From: a virus
Length of the DNA stretch: 64,000 nucleotides
IMG/VR virus record: IMGVR_UViG_3300050821_002050
Coordinates: 1 to 64,000 of that record
Strand: one strand, 5' to 3'
In this document: positions 47,973 to 54,076 of the stretch, in pieces
Layout of the letters: each line of letters starts with the position of its first letter
Position numbering within the stretch: position 1 is the first letter of the stretch
Made by a program: the position numbers and the translations under genes
Notes under the pieces: generated by a model
What the model saw: the letters and a program-made list of their open reading frames with translations, nothing else
Told to the model about the DNA's origin: nothing
The model's database searches: none

Positions 47973-48600
47973 CTGCCGCGAGCGCAACCTTCTGACCTCC
48001 GCCGAGGTCAATATTAATAACGAACCGCTCTCCAAGAGGAGCGCCGCTGTTTTCTCGCTCACCGACACCTGCGAGCTTTGCAAAAAGTTTAGCAGTCTCG
48101 GTGACGCCGGGGAGCCCTTCCCCACGGTTCTGCATTCGAGCACCCAGCGTGGGTAGACTGTCTTCCAAGATCGCTGCAGCCGCCACCGCCACCCGTTCTT
48201 TAGTCGAAAGTGGACTGTGCCATTCGATGCACGCAGCTTCGAGAGCGTTTTTGTAGACGGTGTTCTGTGTCGACAGGTAGTCGTACTGGACTTGCGTGAG
48301 CCCGAACTCTGAGAGGATGGCATGGGTCTCCTTGATGTCCATCGCGATCGCGCGAGCGAGCTTCGCCAGCGTGACCATGTCGATAGGAGGAAGGTTCACG
48401 AGCGCCTTCGTCGCGTCGGAGATTTGCGTCGGCGTCCCCTCGGGTTCACTTACGGTTGCCGTAAGTTCGTCACCACCGGTCGCGTTGGCGCAAACGTGCG
48501 GCTCCGGTGGCTGCACGCTCCCGGTGATGACTGGTGCGACGTAGACGTTGCCCGCGAGCACGTCGTCGAAGCCTGTGTCGATGTCTTCCTCATCACTCAC
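47824..48600 (-). CDS. Probable terminase small subunit, 258 aa
   Basis: A disordered N-terminus holding a palindrome-encoded LTATVSEPEG, then a helical middle: TLAKLARAIAMDIKETHAIL, LTQVQYDYLSTQN, YKNALEAACIEWHSPLSTKERVAVAAAAILEDSLPTLG. The helix-turn-helix-like order and position two genes upstream of TerL fit a DNA-recognition subunit. No certain family match. Confidence 0.55.
   Translation of the reverse strand: MSDEEDIDTGFDDVLAGNVYVAPVITGSVQPPEPHVCANATGGDELTATVSEPEGTPTQISDATKALVNLPPIDMVTLAKLARAIAMDIKETHAILSEFGLTQVQYDYLSTQNTVYKNALEAACIEWHSPLSTKERVAVAAAAILEDSLPTLGARMQNRGEGLPGVTETAKLFAKLAGVGERENSGAPLGERFVINIDLGGGQKVALAAGDAPTAPAKAPDRLQSPQAARATASSLEIQPLTETVRDVTPVRRDPEVS
48450..48464. repeat. 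Dispersed palindrome site 14
   Basis: TTACGG-TTG-CCGTAA; in frame (LTATVSEP on the minus strand) in the disordered N-terminus of the TerS-like protein. Confidence 0.9.
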
Positions 48601-48962
48601 GAAATTTTGTCCTTACTAGTCGGACACTGCTTCAGGTCTTTGATGACAGCACTCACGACGCCCTGCTGTGCCTCGATCATTTGCTTCATCTGGTTGTAGG
48701 TCACGTCGAACGCTTGCTCGTTCAGCTCGCCGTTGTGGTAGCAAGTGTGAACGGAGTTCAGCATCCACATCTTGGAGCACTGCGCGTAGAGGATCAGCGC
48801 CTGTGTCAGCGCGCCACTGAAGTACTCGCGCGTGGCTTTGCGGTCGTAGAGATCGTAGATCGTCTGGATCGCGCCCTGTTGTATCTCTTCGATGTTGTCA
48901 GTGCGTACTGGACGGTTCAACAACCGGTTGATTTCGTCTTCATCGAGGATTGGGTCGCTCAT
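48597..48962 (-). CDS. Hypothetical helical protein, 121 aa
   Basis: All-helical by composition (IEEIQQGAIQTIYDLYD; FDVTYNQMKQMIEAQQGV), ATGA overlaps on both sides. It may be a small terminase-region or packaging protein. No family recognised. Confidence 0.6.
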   Translation of the reverse strand: MSDPILDEDEINRLLNRPVRTDNIEEIQQGAIQTIYDLYDRKATREYFSGALTQALILYAQCSKMWMLNSVHTCYHNGELNEQAFDVTYNQMKQMIEAQQGVVSAVIKDLKQCPTSKDKIS

Positions 48963-49537
48963 ACCTCGGCCTCCGCCCAGTGCGTGAGGATGTGAATGGC
49001 CTTCTCACGATCAAGTAGAGGGATGCGATAGCCTCGTCCCCACACCGTTTTGATCGTAATTTCGTGGGTTTTTAGCTTTTTTCGCAGGTGGCAGATGATT
49101 ACGTCGACCATCTTGGGGTCGGTGGGGGGCCGGTTCTCTCCGGGCCTCATTTGCTCGATGACGAGGTGAAGTTGGGCCTTCATTACCTCGTTACGCTTCA
49201 GTAACACTCCGAGGATTGCAGCTTCTAGGCGAGTGCACCGAAAACATCTGGCGCATGCCATCTGCAGTGCTTCGTCGCTCTCCAATGCAGTGCCATTGAA
49301 TGCTGCACGCTGACCGCGTGTGCTTCCGAGAGGCCAATCATTTTTGGGGAGTTCGACGATGGTACCGCGCTGGACCGCGTCTTTGAGTATTTCGTACACT
49401 TCTTCCGAGGGCAACCGCACACTTCGGGCGATTGCCCTTACTGGTATGCCCTCGTCGGCCATCCTGACTGCTGTTTGGTCGACGATTGGATCGCGCTGTG
49501 GTTCCTCGAACGGAACCGTTTCCGCTTCTGAGTTCAT
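48959..49537 (-). CDS. CtrA-like DNA-binding regulator lacking a receiver domain
   Basis: 192 aa. Residues 125-175 form an OmpR/PhoB-type winged helix: DPKMVDVIICHLRKKL and IKTVWGRGYRI closely follow the CtrA pattern (KIIDVFICKLRKKL, IETVWGRGYVL) as I know it. The N-terminal 80 residues are not a phosphorylatable receiver; they look like another helix-turn-helix (VRMADEGIPVRAIARSVRL, SEEVYEILKDAVQRG). A CxxC pair (CARCFRC) lies between. CtrA binds TTAA-N7-TTAA, and that box is repeated at late promoters here, so this protein is a natural activator or modulator of phage late genes. Start supported by context; no strong ribosome site. Confidence 0.75.
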   Translation of the reverse strand: MNSEAETVPFEEPQRDPIVDQTAVRMADEGIPVRAIARSVRLPSEEVYEILKDAVQRGTIVELPKNDWPLGSTRGQRAAFNGTALESDEALQMACARCFRCTRLEAAILGVLLKRNEVMKAQLHLVIEQMRPGENRPPTDPKMVDVIICHLRKKLKTHEITIKTVWGRGYRIPLLDREKAIHILTHWAEAEV

Positions 49538-49588
49538 GTGCCCCGCCCTTTATTCCCGCAAGTGCCGTTGTGATGCGATCAAATTTTG

Positions 49589-49617
49589 TTGCACGCATAA
49601 GGAAGGGAACTTCAAAT
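49589..49617 (+). promoter_or_regulatory. Possible plus-strand promoter, weak
   Basis: TTGCAC, 17 bp, TCAAAT. It lies in the 318-bp gap upstream of the CtrA-like gene and would drive a short RNA ending at the terminator at 49818-49853. A single match of this quality is not strong. Confidence 0.2.
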
Positions 49618-49744
49618 GTCCGTCAAGAAAAAAACGTAAAGAATTCACGAACACAAAGTTAAGACATGGAGCTGTCGCAATTTTGCAATTGTCTTTTTTC
49701 TTGCGTGTGCTTTTTCAACACACATCGTTCCGTTTGTGAGAGGT

Positions 49745-49853
49745 GGGGCTCCACATCAGCACCCCCAACGGTGAGCAACAGCGGATGATCGCTCTTAAGC
49801 TCAATGTGATGGGAGCCCCGGCGTGGTTTGTGCCACGCCGGAACTTTATTTTT
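49745..49853 (+). ncRNA. Candidate structured RNA with alternative hairpins
   Basis: GGGGCTCC (49745-49752) can pair with GGAGCCCC (49812-49819). This competes with the terminator stem CCGGCGTGG/CCACGCCGG (49818-49826 and 49833-49841), because bases 49818-49819 are shared. There is no plus-strand gene nearby, so the RNA would be short and antisense to the leader of the CtrA-like gene. The rest of the gap (49538-49744) shows only AT-rich sequence and short inverted repeats. Confidence 0.35.
49818..49853 (+). terminator. Intrinsic terminator, rightward
   Basis: A perfect 9-bp GC-rich stem with a 6-nt loop followed by AACTTTATTTTTG. The T-run is on the plus strand only, so it stops rightward transcription, ending 3 bp from the stop of the leftward gene 49856-50134. 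Confidence 0.65.
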
Positions 49854-49855
49854 GA

Positions 49856-50134
49856 TTAAGGCCCAGTAGCGCCGGTTGCCGCAGCAGCGGGCGGAGCTTC
49901 TGCCGTCTTGACAGCGGCATCGAGCGAGGACAGCGACGCGGTGACGGCGTCGACGGTGGCCTGATTGGCCGCATCGGCCCCAGCAACGGGGACAAGTGCG
50001 ATCAGACCCTTGACATCGGCGGAGAGGGCCGCGACTGCGGCCTGTAGTGCAGCGAAGTTGAGCGACATTTCATGCATCCTTTTTTCTAGCGCGTGCAGGC
50101 GACGCACCTCTGGTGACCAAAAAGCTTCCAACAT
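49856..50134 (-). CDS. Small Ala-rich helical protein, 92 aa
   Basis: MLEAFWSPEVRRLHAL starts at 50134, 3-5 nt after AGGAGGTGAGG. The second half (FAALQAAVAALSADVKGLIALV; ATVDAVTASLSSLDAAV) is an Ala-rich coiled coil of the kind seen in phage small proteins. An internal ATG at 50068 (MSLNFAAL) with AAGGA upstream may yield a short form. Function unknown. Confidence 0.6.
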   Translation of the reverse strand: MLEAFWSPEVRRLHALEKRMHEMSLNFAALQAAVAALSADVKGLIALVPVAGADAANQATVDAVTASLSSLDAAVKTAEAPPAAAATGATGP

Positions 50135-50176
50135 CCTCACCTCCTGCTGCGGTGCTGATCTTCTACCCGAGACTGG

Positions 50177-50473
50177 TTAAGCCGCGATGTAGGTCGGAAT
50201 AGGTAGTGACCCACCATTCGACGGAGGTGGGCCCACGAACGGTTTCGCAGCGTCGATAGCAAGGAGCATGCGCGTCCATTTCGCCAGTAGCTCCTCGAAG
50301 TCGACCTTGCTGGCCGAGACATGGAACCGGTCGAAGGCTTCTTGGGCTTCGTCGACACGGTTTCGAAGTACATCCCTATACGACGGGAGCGTGCAGCATC
50401 GAGCGATCTCTCGCGCTTCTCTGAATACATTCTTGTCTCCCGAGATTGATGTCGTGCGCCCCCGGATTTTCAT
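50177..50473 (-). CDS. Hypothetical protein, 98 aa
   Basis: MKIRGRTTSISGDKNVF starts at 50473 by overlap with the preceding 34-aa gene. Helical and charged (YRDVLRNRVDEAQEAFDRFHVSA). No family recognised. Confidence 0.55.
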   Translation of the reverse strand: MKIRGRTTSISGDKNVFREAREIARCCTLPSYRDVLRNRVDEAQEAFDRFHVSASKVDFEELLAKWTRMLLAIDAAKPFVGPPPSNGGSLPIPTYIAA

Positions 50474-50574
50474 CGCGAGTACCCCTTTGCGATGATGTAG
50501 AGCGCGGTAACGACGAGTACGCCCCCCACACCGATGAACGTCATGGCGAGGCAAAAGTCCATCCACTCACTCAT
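50470..50574 (-). CDS. Membrane peptide, 34 aa
   Basis: MSEWMDFCLAMTFIGVGG continues as VLVVTALYIIAKGYSR, one transmembrane helix. Both ends overlap neighbours by ATGA, which is strong evidence for a gene this small. Function unknown. Confidence 0.55.
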   Translation of the reverse strand: MSEWMDFCLAMTFIGVGGVLVVTALYIIAKGYSR

Positions 50575-50720
50575 TTTCCATCTCTTTTCTTTTTCCACCA
50601 AGCGGACCTTCTCCGCTTGCGTTCCTCGGCAGCCGCGTCGATCGCGACGGCGATGGCGAGGATAATCGCCCCGACGATCAGCATACCTGCGGCCTCAAGG
50701 AGGGGAAGCTTCTCAAACAT
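50571..50720 (-). CDS. Membrane peptide, 49 aa
   Basis: One helix (GMLIVGAIILAIAVAIDAA) followed by a strongly basic tail (EERKRRRSAWWKKKRDGK). Overlaps the neighbouring genes on both sides. The topology, a helix with a positive cytoplasmic tail, is that of many phage antiholin or membrane-anchor peptides. Confidence 0.55.
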   Translation of the reverse strand: MFEKLPLLEAAGMLIVGAIILAIAVAIDAAAEERKRRRSAWWKKKRDGK

Positions 50721-50826
50721 AGGGCACCAGCCAGTAGGAGGTGCTGGTATTGTTCTTGTAGTCGACGATGTAGCCGATCACGAGCCGCATCACGCCGTCG
50801 ATCTCACTCTCGTAGGTGAAGATCAT
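50713..50826 (-). CDS. Small protein, 37 aa
   Basis: MIFTYESEIDGVMRLVIG continues as YIVDYKNNTSTSYWLVPYV. ATGA overlap with the previous gene and 8-bp overlap with the next. No membrane helix; beta-rich by composition. Confidence 0.5.
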   Translation of the reverse strand: MIFTYESEIDGVMRLVIGYIVDYKNNTSTSYWLVPYV

Positions 50827-51020
50827 CACTGCCCCTCCAGATAGAGTTCGGCGCGCACCGCCGCGTCCTTGGCTTCGAGGAGCTTGCGCAGCGCCACCGA
50901 GCGCTCCGGGTTCCTCGGCAGCGACATGACGATCGTGGCGAGCGCCGCGAACGGCTGGCTCACCTTCTGCAGGCGCTCCGGGAGATGGGAGTAGGAGAAG
51001 AACTGCATGATCGGCTCCAT
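50826..51020 (-). CDS. Conserved small phage protein, 64 aa
   Basis: MQFFSYSHLPERLQKVSQPF continues as AALATIVMSLPRNPERSVALRK. This is a family I recognise from many tailed phages ('HLPxxLQxVSxPF...LPRNPERxVALRKLLEAKD'), always small and of unknown function. Start at 51020 by ATGA overlap. Confidence 0.7.
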   Translation of the reverse strand: MEPIMQFFSYSHLPERLQKVSQPFAALATIVMSLPRNPERSVALRKLLEAKDAAVRAELYLEGQ

Positions 51021-51250
51021 CACGCCCTCCCTTTGAGGACGTAACCCGAGCCGAACGCGCACTTGAAGCCGGCTACCCGCCACTCGTCACTTGAATATGG
51101 GCCGTTGGCTTTCCACTGGGCGAGGCCGATTTGCGCGAGGGGGCACGCGGACATGGGAAGGTCGCTGAACGCTACTTCCTCGTGGCACGCTTGGAAGGAG
51201 TTCCCGTCCACCGTCACTAGGTGGCACAGGACTGCAATTATGGTCAGCAT
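51020..51250 (-). CDS. Small secreted protein, 76 aa
   Basis: Begins MLTIIAVLCHLVTVDGNSF, a signal-like start. A cysteine-containing domain follows (CHEEVAFSDLPMSACPLAQI; GFKCAFGSGYVLKGRA), suggesting disulphides outside the cytoplasm. Similar small Cys-rich secreted proteins occur in alphaproteobacterial phages as I recall. The upstream gene overlaps it by 164 bp in another frame. Confidence 0.6.
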   Translation of the reverse strand: MLTIIAVLCHLVTVDGNSFQACHEEVAFSDLPMSACPLAQIGLAQWKANGPYSSDEWRVAGFKCAFGSGYVLKGRA

Positions 51251-51512
51251 CTCGTATCTCCGACGGTGGCACGGTTGGGGGGTATGCCACCGCAGAGACA
51301 ACCCAGAGGGGTGTGAAGAAGTAGTCCTCGTTATCGAGAGGAGGGATCGGGGTGCTTCCGCTGTTGACGAGAATAGGGGGGCTATTCTCGTCATTTGACG
51401 CGGAGAATGGTGGCCGTACATCCGGGCCAACCGGTCTCGTCAAAAGCACAACGATCCCGATGACCAGCGCGATGCCGATCAGGAAGGGGTAGTTCTGCCT
51501 TAACCACGCCAT
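51087..51512 (-). CDS. Membrane-anchored protein with long overlapping end, 141 aa
   Basis: MAWLRQNYPFLIGIALVIG with one N-terminal helix, then a Pro/Ser-rich stretch (FFTPLWVVSAVAYPP). The last 55 residues lie over the start of the next gene and are Arg/Pro-rich, probably a tolerated run-on. GGAG precedes the ATG. It is the first gene after promoters P51a and P51b. Confidence 0.5.
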   Translation of the reverse strand: MAWLRQNYPFLIGIALVIGIVVLLTRPVGPDVRPPFSASNDENSPPILVNSGSTPIPPLDNEDYFFTPLWVVSAVAYPPTVPPSEIRDADHNCSPVPPSDGGRELLPSVPRGSSVQRPSHVRVPPRANRPRPVESQRPIFK

Positions 51513-51553
51513 GAAATTCTCCGCTGGGGTGCGAAGTTCAGCTTGCGAAAGTC

Positions 51554-51568
51554 TTAAGAAAGCGTTAA
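51554..51568 (-). promoter_or_regulatory. CtrA-like box P51a
   Basis: Perfect TTAA-GAAAGCG-TTAA, 41 bp from the ATG of the 141-aa membrane gene. No TAR element sits at the usual 11-12 bp. Confidence 0.45.
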
Positions 51569-51751
51569 GAGCGTTCGTTGGCGGCCACTAAGGACCGTCG
51601 CTGGTCGGGGTAAGCCTGCGTGCCACCACCATACCCACCAACCGACCCAGAGCTACATGCCTTGCCGGGCATATGGTTCTCGGGTCCCGCACCACCACTT
51701 TCTTACCGTCCTACCGTCCCAGAGACCTCTCTGGCGGCGGCTTTCGGCGTT

Positions 51752-51786
51752 GCGATATGATGTTCAATTCCTTAATGAAACGTTAA
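51752..51786 (-). promoter_or_regulatory. CtrA-like box P51b with possible -10
   Basis: Perfect TTAA-CGTTTCA-TTAA on the minus strand, with TATCGC 14 nt further. It lies in the 331-bp gap 51513-51843, which otherwise shows no gene. Confidence 0.5.
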
Positions 51787-51843
51787 TATCGGTTTTTTCC
51801 CCCTACATATTTCCAACCCGGGTCGCGCGCGCGGCCATAGGAG

Positions 51844-51891
51844 GAGCCCGGCCAAGGTAGGGCGGGGATACCGCCTTACCCTGCCGGGCTC
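51844..51891. terminator. Strong hairpin after 51907-52164
   Basis: GAGCCCGGC and GCCGGGCTC form a 9-bp stem, with an inner imperfect stem (GGGCGG/CCGCC). It starts 16 bp past the stop of the leftward gene. No T-run follows on either strand, so termination would be weak or factor-dependent. Confidence 0.45.
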
Positions 51892-51906
51892 ATTCCCAGA
51901 CTAGGC

Positions 51907-52164
51907 TTAGCTCTTGGCTTTTCGAGCTACTTTGTCTTCGTTCGCCTTGATGAAGGCTTCCACCTTCCCTGCCTTGATGAAGTCGATGATCCGCTCCCAC
52001 TGCGAAGCGTACAGGGAAAGCGGCCAGCGACCGCCGTGGTACATGCAAACCGTTCCCTTTTGGCCGAGCTTCAGGGTTACGGCAGTCTCATTCTCTGCCT
52101 TCATCTTGGCATTCTCGGCAGTCAAACGAGCGATTTCAGCTTCCATTGCTTTCAGGTCAGCCAT
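51907..52164 (-). CDS. Small coiled-coil protein, 85 aa
   Basis: A coiled coil (LKAMEAEIARLTAENAKMKA) leads into a compact domain (LKLGQKGTVCMYHGGRWPLS, WERIIDFIKAGKVEAFI) that recurs in small phage proteins. It is the first leftward gene after the control region, with a leader rich in GGCCGG repeats (52195-52230). Function unknown. Confidence 0.65.
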   Translation of the reverse strand: MADLKAMEAEIARLTAENAKMKAENETAVTLKLGQKGTVCMYHGGRWPLSLYASQWERIIDFIKAGKVEAFIKANEDKVARKAKS

Positions 52165-52194
52165 TTGGTTTCAAGCTCCAGTTGAGGTCAAAAC

Positions 52195-52230
52195 CGGCCG
52201 GAAAACTTGGCCGGCAATCTGGCCGGATCG
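52195..52230 (-). promoter_or_regulatory. GGCCGG-repeat leader
   Basis: Four CCGG-containing copies of CCGGCC/GGCCGG within 36 bp upstream of the leftward gene. They can form alternative hairpins in its message. Confidence 0.35.
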
Positions 52231-52306
52231 GGCAAACACGGCATGGCCTACTCCCTGAACCACGGTCCTACAGTACCGCTGGGAATGTCGGTGCTAAGTC
52301 GAGCGC

Positions 52307-52327
52307 ACGGTAGAACGGTAGTACCGT
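52307..52327. repeat. ACGGTA half-site cluster
   Basis: ACGGTA-GA-ACGGTA-G-TACCGT: a direct pair and an inverted pair (52315-52327), in the control region. The half-site resembles the inner part of the dispersed palindrome. Confidence 0.55.
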
Positions 52328-52353
52328 AGAGGTGCGCTATGCGTTTTTTGCAT

Positions 52354-52384
52354 GACATTTGACGGCCATTTGGCGTGTCATTTG
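52354..52384. repeat. Iteron-like pair
   Basis: GACATTTG (52354-52361) and GTCATTTG (52377-52384), with CCATTTGG between. Same family as the triplets below. Confidence 0.5.
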
Positions 52385-52411
52385 GAACTCTCGACAAGCC
52401 ATTGATACTAT

Positions 52412-52426
52412 TACGGTTTTACCGTA
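52412..52426. repeat. Inverted repeat TACGGT-TTT-ACCGTA
   Basis: A perfect 15-bp inverted repeat in the control region, with the same length and spacer as the dispersed palindrome but its arms shifted by one base. Confidence 0.6.
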
Positions 52427-52435
52427 TCACCGTTT

Positions 52436-52459
52436 CAAATGTCCAAATGTCCAAATGTT
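52436..52459. repeat. Iteron-like tandem triplet
   Basis: Three head-to-tail 8-bp units CAAATGTC, CAAATGTC, CAAATGTT. Confidence 0.7.
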
Positions 52460-52560
52460 TTTGATACCCCGACACCCTGTGACCGTGGAAGGTGGTACCT
52501 CTACTATTTTGCCTCTTGCACGGTACGACGGTCGCACAGGAGCTGCAGCAGGGAAAATTT

Positions 52561-52660
52561 CTCAGTAACTGTCTAAATGATTGATAATATTATATTTTAT
52601 GGGATCGTAGCGTTTTTCAATGGTATTTTAGTAGAGATACCAATTGAGGTGGATATTCCG
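52561..52660. other. AT-rich core of candidate origin
   Basis: About 65-70% A+T, including ATAATATTATATTTTAT, in a GC-rich genome. It lies between oppositely oriented iteron-like triplets. The whole gap 52165-52876 holds no convincing gene. Confidence 0.5.
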
Positions 52661-52686
52661 TCAGAACCGGGGGGGGACTATCTCAG

Positions 52687-52709
52687 GACATTTGGCATTT
52701 GGACATTTA
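52687..52709. repeat. Iteron-like triplet, inverted
   Basis: GACATTTG, GCATTTG, GACATTTA: the reverse complement of the triplet at 52436-52459 on the other side of the AT-rich core. Confidence 0.65.
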
Positions 52710-52876
52710 GCGCTCGATCCCACCCTGTCATGCACTGACGGTATGCGCCGCGAGGCCGCATGCTGCGCGTCAAATCTGCCCATCCGATCGCACTGAGGCG
52801 CGGCGGCCCGATCCGGCCAAGGTCGGCGCGCGCCGCCATTGTGGCTGCAACGTGCCTTCATTGGAGCTAGACGGAA

Positions 52877-53134
52877 ATGACATCCTTCACTCGGAAGTTG
52901 CATGTGAGGAACCCAAAGGCTGCAGCATTGATCGAGCAGTCTCAACAGTTCGAACACCGTCTGATCTACGGTAAGAACACGCAATTGGCCGCGTTCACGC
53001 CAGCGTGGAACCCAGTGTCCAAGACGTTCGGTAAGCGTACCCTGCCACCTTCGGCAGCTCATGCCTGCAGAGAGCGTTGCGGCCATCCTGCCTGCAAACA
53101 GGGCTGTGTCCTGTTCGTCCAACAAGGAGCCTAG
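52877..53134 (+). CDS. Hypothetical early protein, 85 aa
   Basis: First rightward gene after the control region. ACGGA lies just before the ATG. Basic, with three cysteines and a His near the C-terminus (CRERCGHPACKQGC), which could bind zinc. A GC-rich hairpin (about 52804-52838) precedes it. Confidence 0.5.
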   Translation: MTSFTRKLHVRNPKAAALIEQSQQFEHRLIYGKNTQLAAFTPAWNPVSKTFGKRTLPPSAAHACRERCGHPACKQGCVLFVQQGA

Positions 53135-53141
53135 TACCACC

Positions 53142-53333
53142 ATGCACATCATGACATCTCGTGGCTGGAAGCCACTTTGGCAGAGGTCTGACGTTGAAGC
53201 TCAGCCCGAAGCCCCACCAGTCTACCGTCTCAAACTACCCTCTCGCGAATGCCTTGCTTTTATCGCTGAAGGCGAGAAGGCACATCACGACTGGGTCGAG
53301 CGCCGCAAGGCGATGCAGGAGGATGGACAATGA
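53142..53333 (+). CDS. Hypothetical early protein, 63 aa
   Basis: The ATG at 53142 follows AAGGAG by 12 nt, a long spacing that recurs in this block. Contains RGWKPLWQRSDVEA and a basic helical end. ATGA overlap with the next gene. Function unknown. Confidence 0.5.
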   Translation: MHIMTSRGWKPLWQRSDVEAQPEAPPVYRLKLPSRECLAFIAEGEKAHHDWVERRKAMQEDGQ

Positions 53334-53527
53334 GCAAATCCCATCGCACTGCCGGCCTTGATCAACTCGGCCCAAAGCACGCCTACAAGACGCCCACCTT
53401 CCACAACTTCTACAAACACTGGCCCAAGGCGGGAATGTCGATCGCGTCCAGAGCAGCGCTGAGCACGCGGAACCGCAAGGTCAAGGTCACTCTGCCCTGC
53501 CTCAAGATACTGGAGACAATGAAATGA
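53330..53527 (+). CDS. Hypothetical basic early protein, 65 aa
   Basis: Very basic (MSKSHRTAG; STRNRKVKVTL). The start overlaps the previous stop and its stop overlaps the next start. No family recognised. Confidence 0.55.
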   Translation: MSKSHRTAGLDQLGPKHAYKTPTFHNFYKHWPKAGMSIASRAALSTRNRKVKVTLPCLKILETMK

Positions 53528-53745
53528 GCTACAACGCAGCAAAGCGCGCACAGATGTTGATTGCTCTGTGCGAAACCATCCTCGAAGCAGTCGGGGAATG
53601 CCCGGACGGAGCGCCATCAGGGTCAGTCTATGCCGCCTTGATGGGGTTCGGGCTCAGCCTCGAAAGCTACCAAATGCTGATCAACACGCTCGTTGCAGCG
53701 AAGAAGATCAGGGTCGCGAACAACCTCTTGTTCGCTGTTCACTGA
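53524..53745 (+). CDS. Winged-helix-like early protein, 73 aa
   Basis: Helical with a final strand pair: AKRAQMLIALCETILEAV, SGSVYAALMGFGLSLESYQ, LINTLVAAKKIRVANNLL. The order of helices resembles a small winged helix-turn-helix. A terminator follows directly. Confidence 0.55.
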   Translation: MSYNAAKRAQMLIALCETILEAVGECPDGAPSGSVYAALMGFGLSLESYQMLINTLVAAKKIRVANNLLFAVH

Positions 53746-53759
53746 AACGGTCACACGGT

Positions 53760-53786
53760 AAAGGGGGCGGGAAATCGCCCCTTTTT
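53760..53786 (+). terminator. Intrinsic terminator after first early genes
   Basis: AAAGGGGGCG, loop GGAAAT, CGCCCCTTTTT. Stem of six G-C pairs with flanking A-T pairs and a T5 run, 15 bp after the 73-aa gene. Confidence 0.8.
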
Positions 53787-53792
53787 CCACGC

Positions 53793-53807
53793 TTACGGTC
53801 GCCGTAA
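53793..53807. repeat. Dispersed palindrome site 15
   Basis: TTACGG-TCG-CCGTAA; intergenic, 7 bp after the terminator and 8 bp before AAGGAG. Confidence 0.9.
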
Positions 53808-53828
53808 CCCGAGCAAGGAGCCCCACCA

Positions 53829-53840
53829 TGAAACGCTAAT
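53829..53840 (+). other. Three-codon micro-ORF (ATG AAA CGC TAA)
   Basis: A good AAGGAG (53815-53820) is followed by an ATG and then a stop after three codons. It may be the remnant of a gene removed by deletion or a leader peptide. The 113 bp from here to the next gene hold nothing clear. Confidence 0.4.
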
Positions 53841-53953
53841 AGAGCTTGACATCCCCTATCCCTGACACGGCGTCTGTGCGCGCCTCAACGCACAGTTCAA
53901 TTGGCAGGCAGCTTAGAGCGCCGCCCACGGTACTACCAAGACGGAGACGACCA

Positions 53954-54076
53954 ATGGCCAAGCCTATCTCAGGAGTGAAGCCTAACTGCTGGAACAAGCA
54001 TTTCTCGAAATGGATGAAGCGCAGGTTCTGGAAGCGACACCGCAAGCAAGCCAAGTCAGCAAAGGAGACCGAATGA
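53954..54076 (+). CDS. Very basic small protein, 40 aa
   Basis: MAKPISGVKPNCWNKHFSKW continues with MKRRFWKRHRKQAKSAK. GGAG lies 7 nt before the ATG. Over a third Lys/Arg, so nucleic-acid or membrane binding is likely. ATGA overlap with the next gene. Confidence 0.6.
   Translation: MAKPISGVKPNCWNKHFSKWMKRRFWKRHRKQAKSAKETE

Noticed and set aside
52589-52620. A minus-strand sigma70-like promoter (TTGAAA and TATAAT)
   Set aside because: The spacer is 20 bp, three more than optimal, and the region is AT-rich, where such matches arise by chance.
53860-53945. A tRNA-like D-arm (GTTCAATTGGCAGGCAGC)
   Set aside because: No T-loop, anticodon stem or acceptor stem can be drawn around it. No other tRNA was seen in the window.
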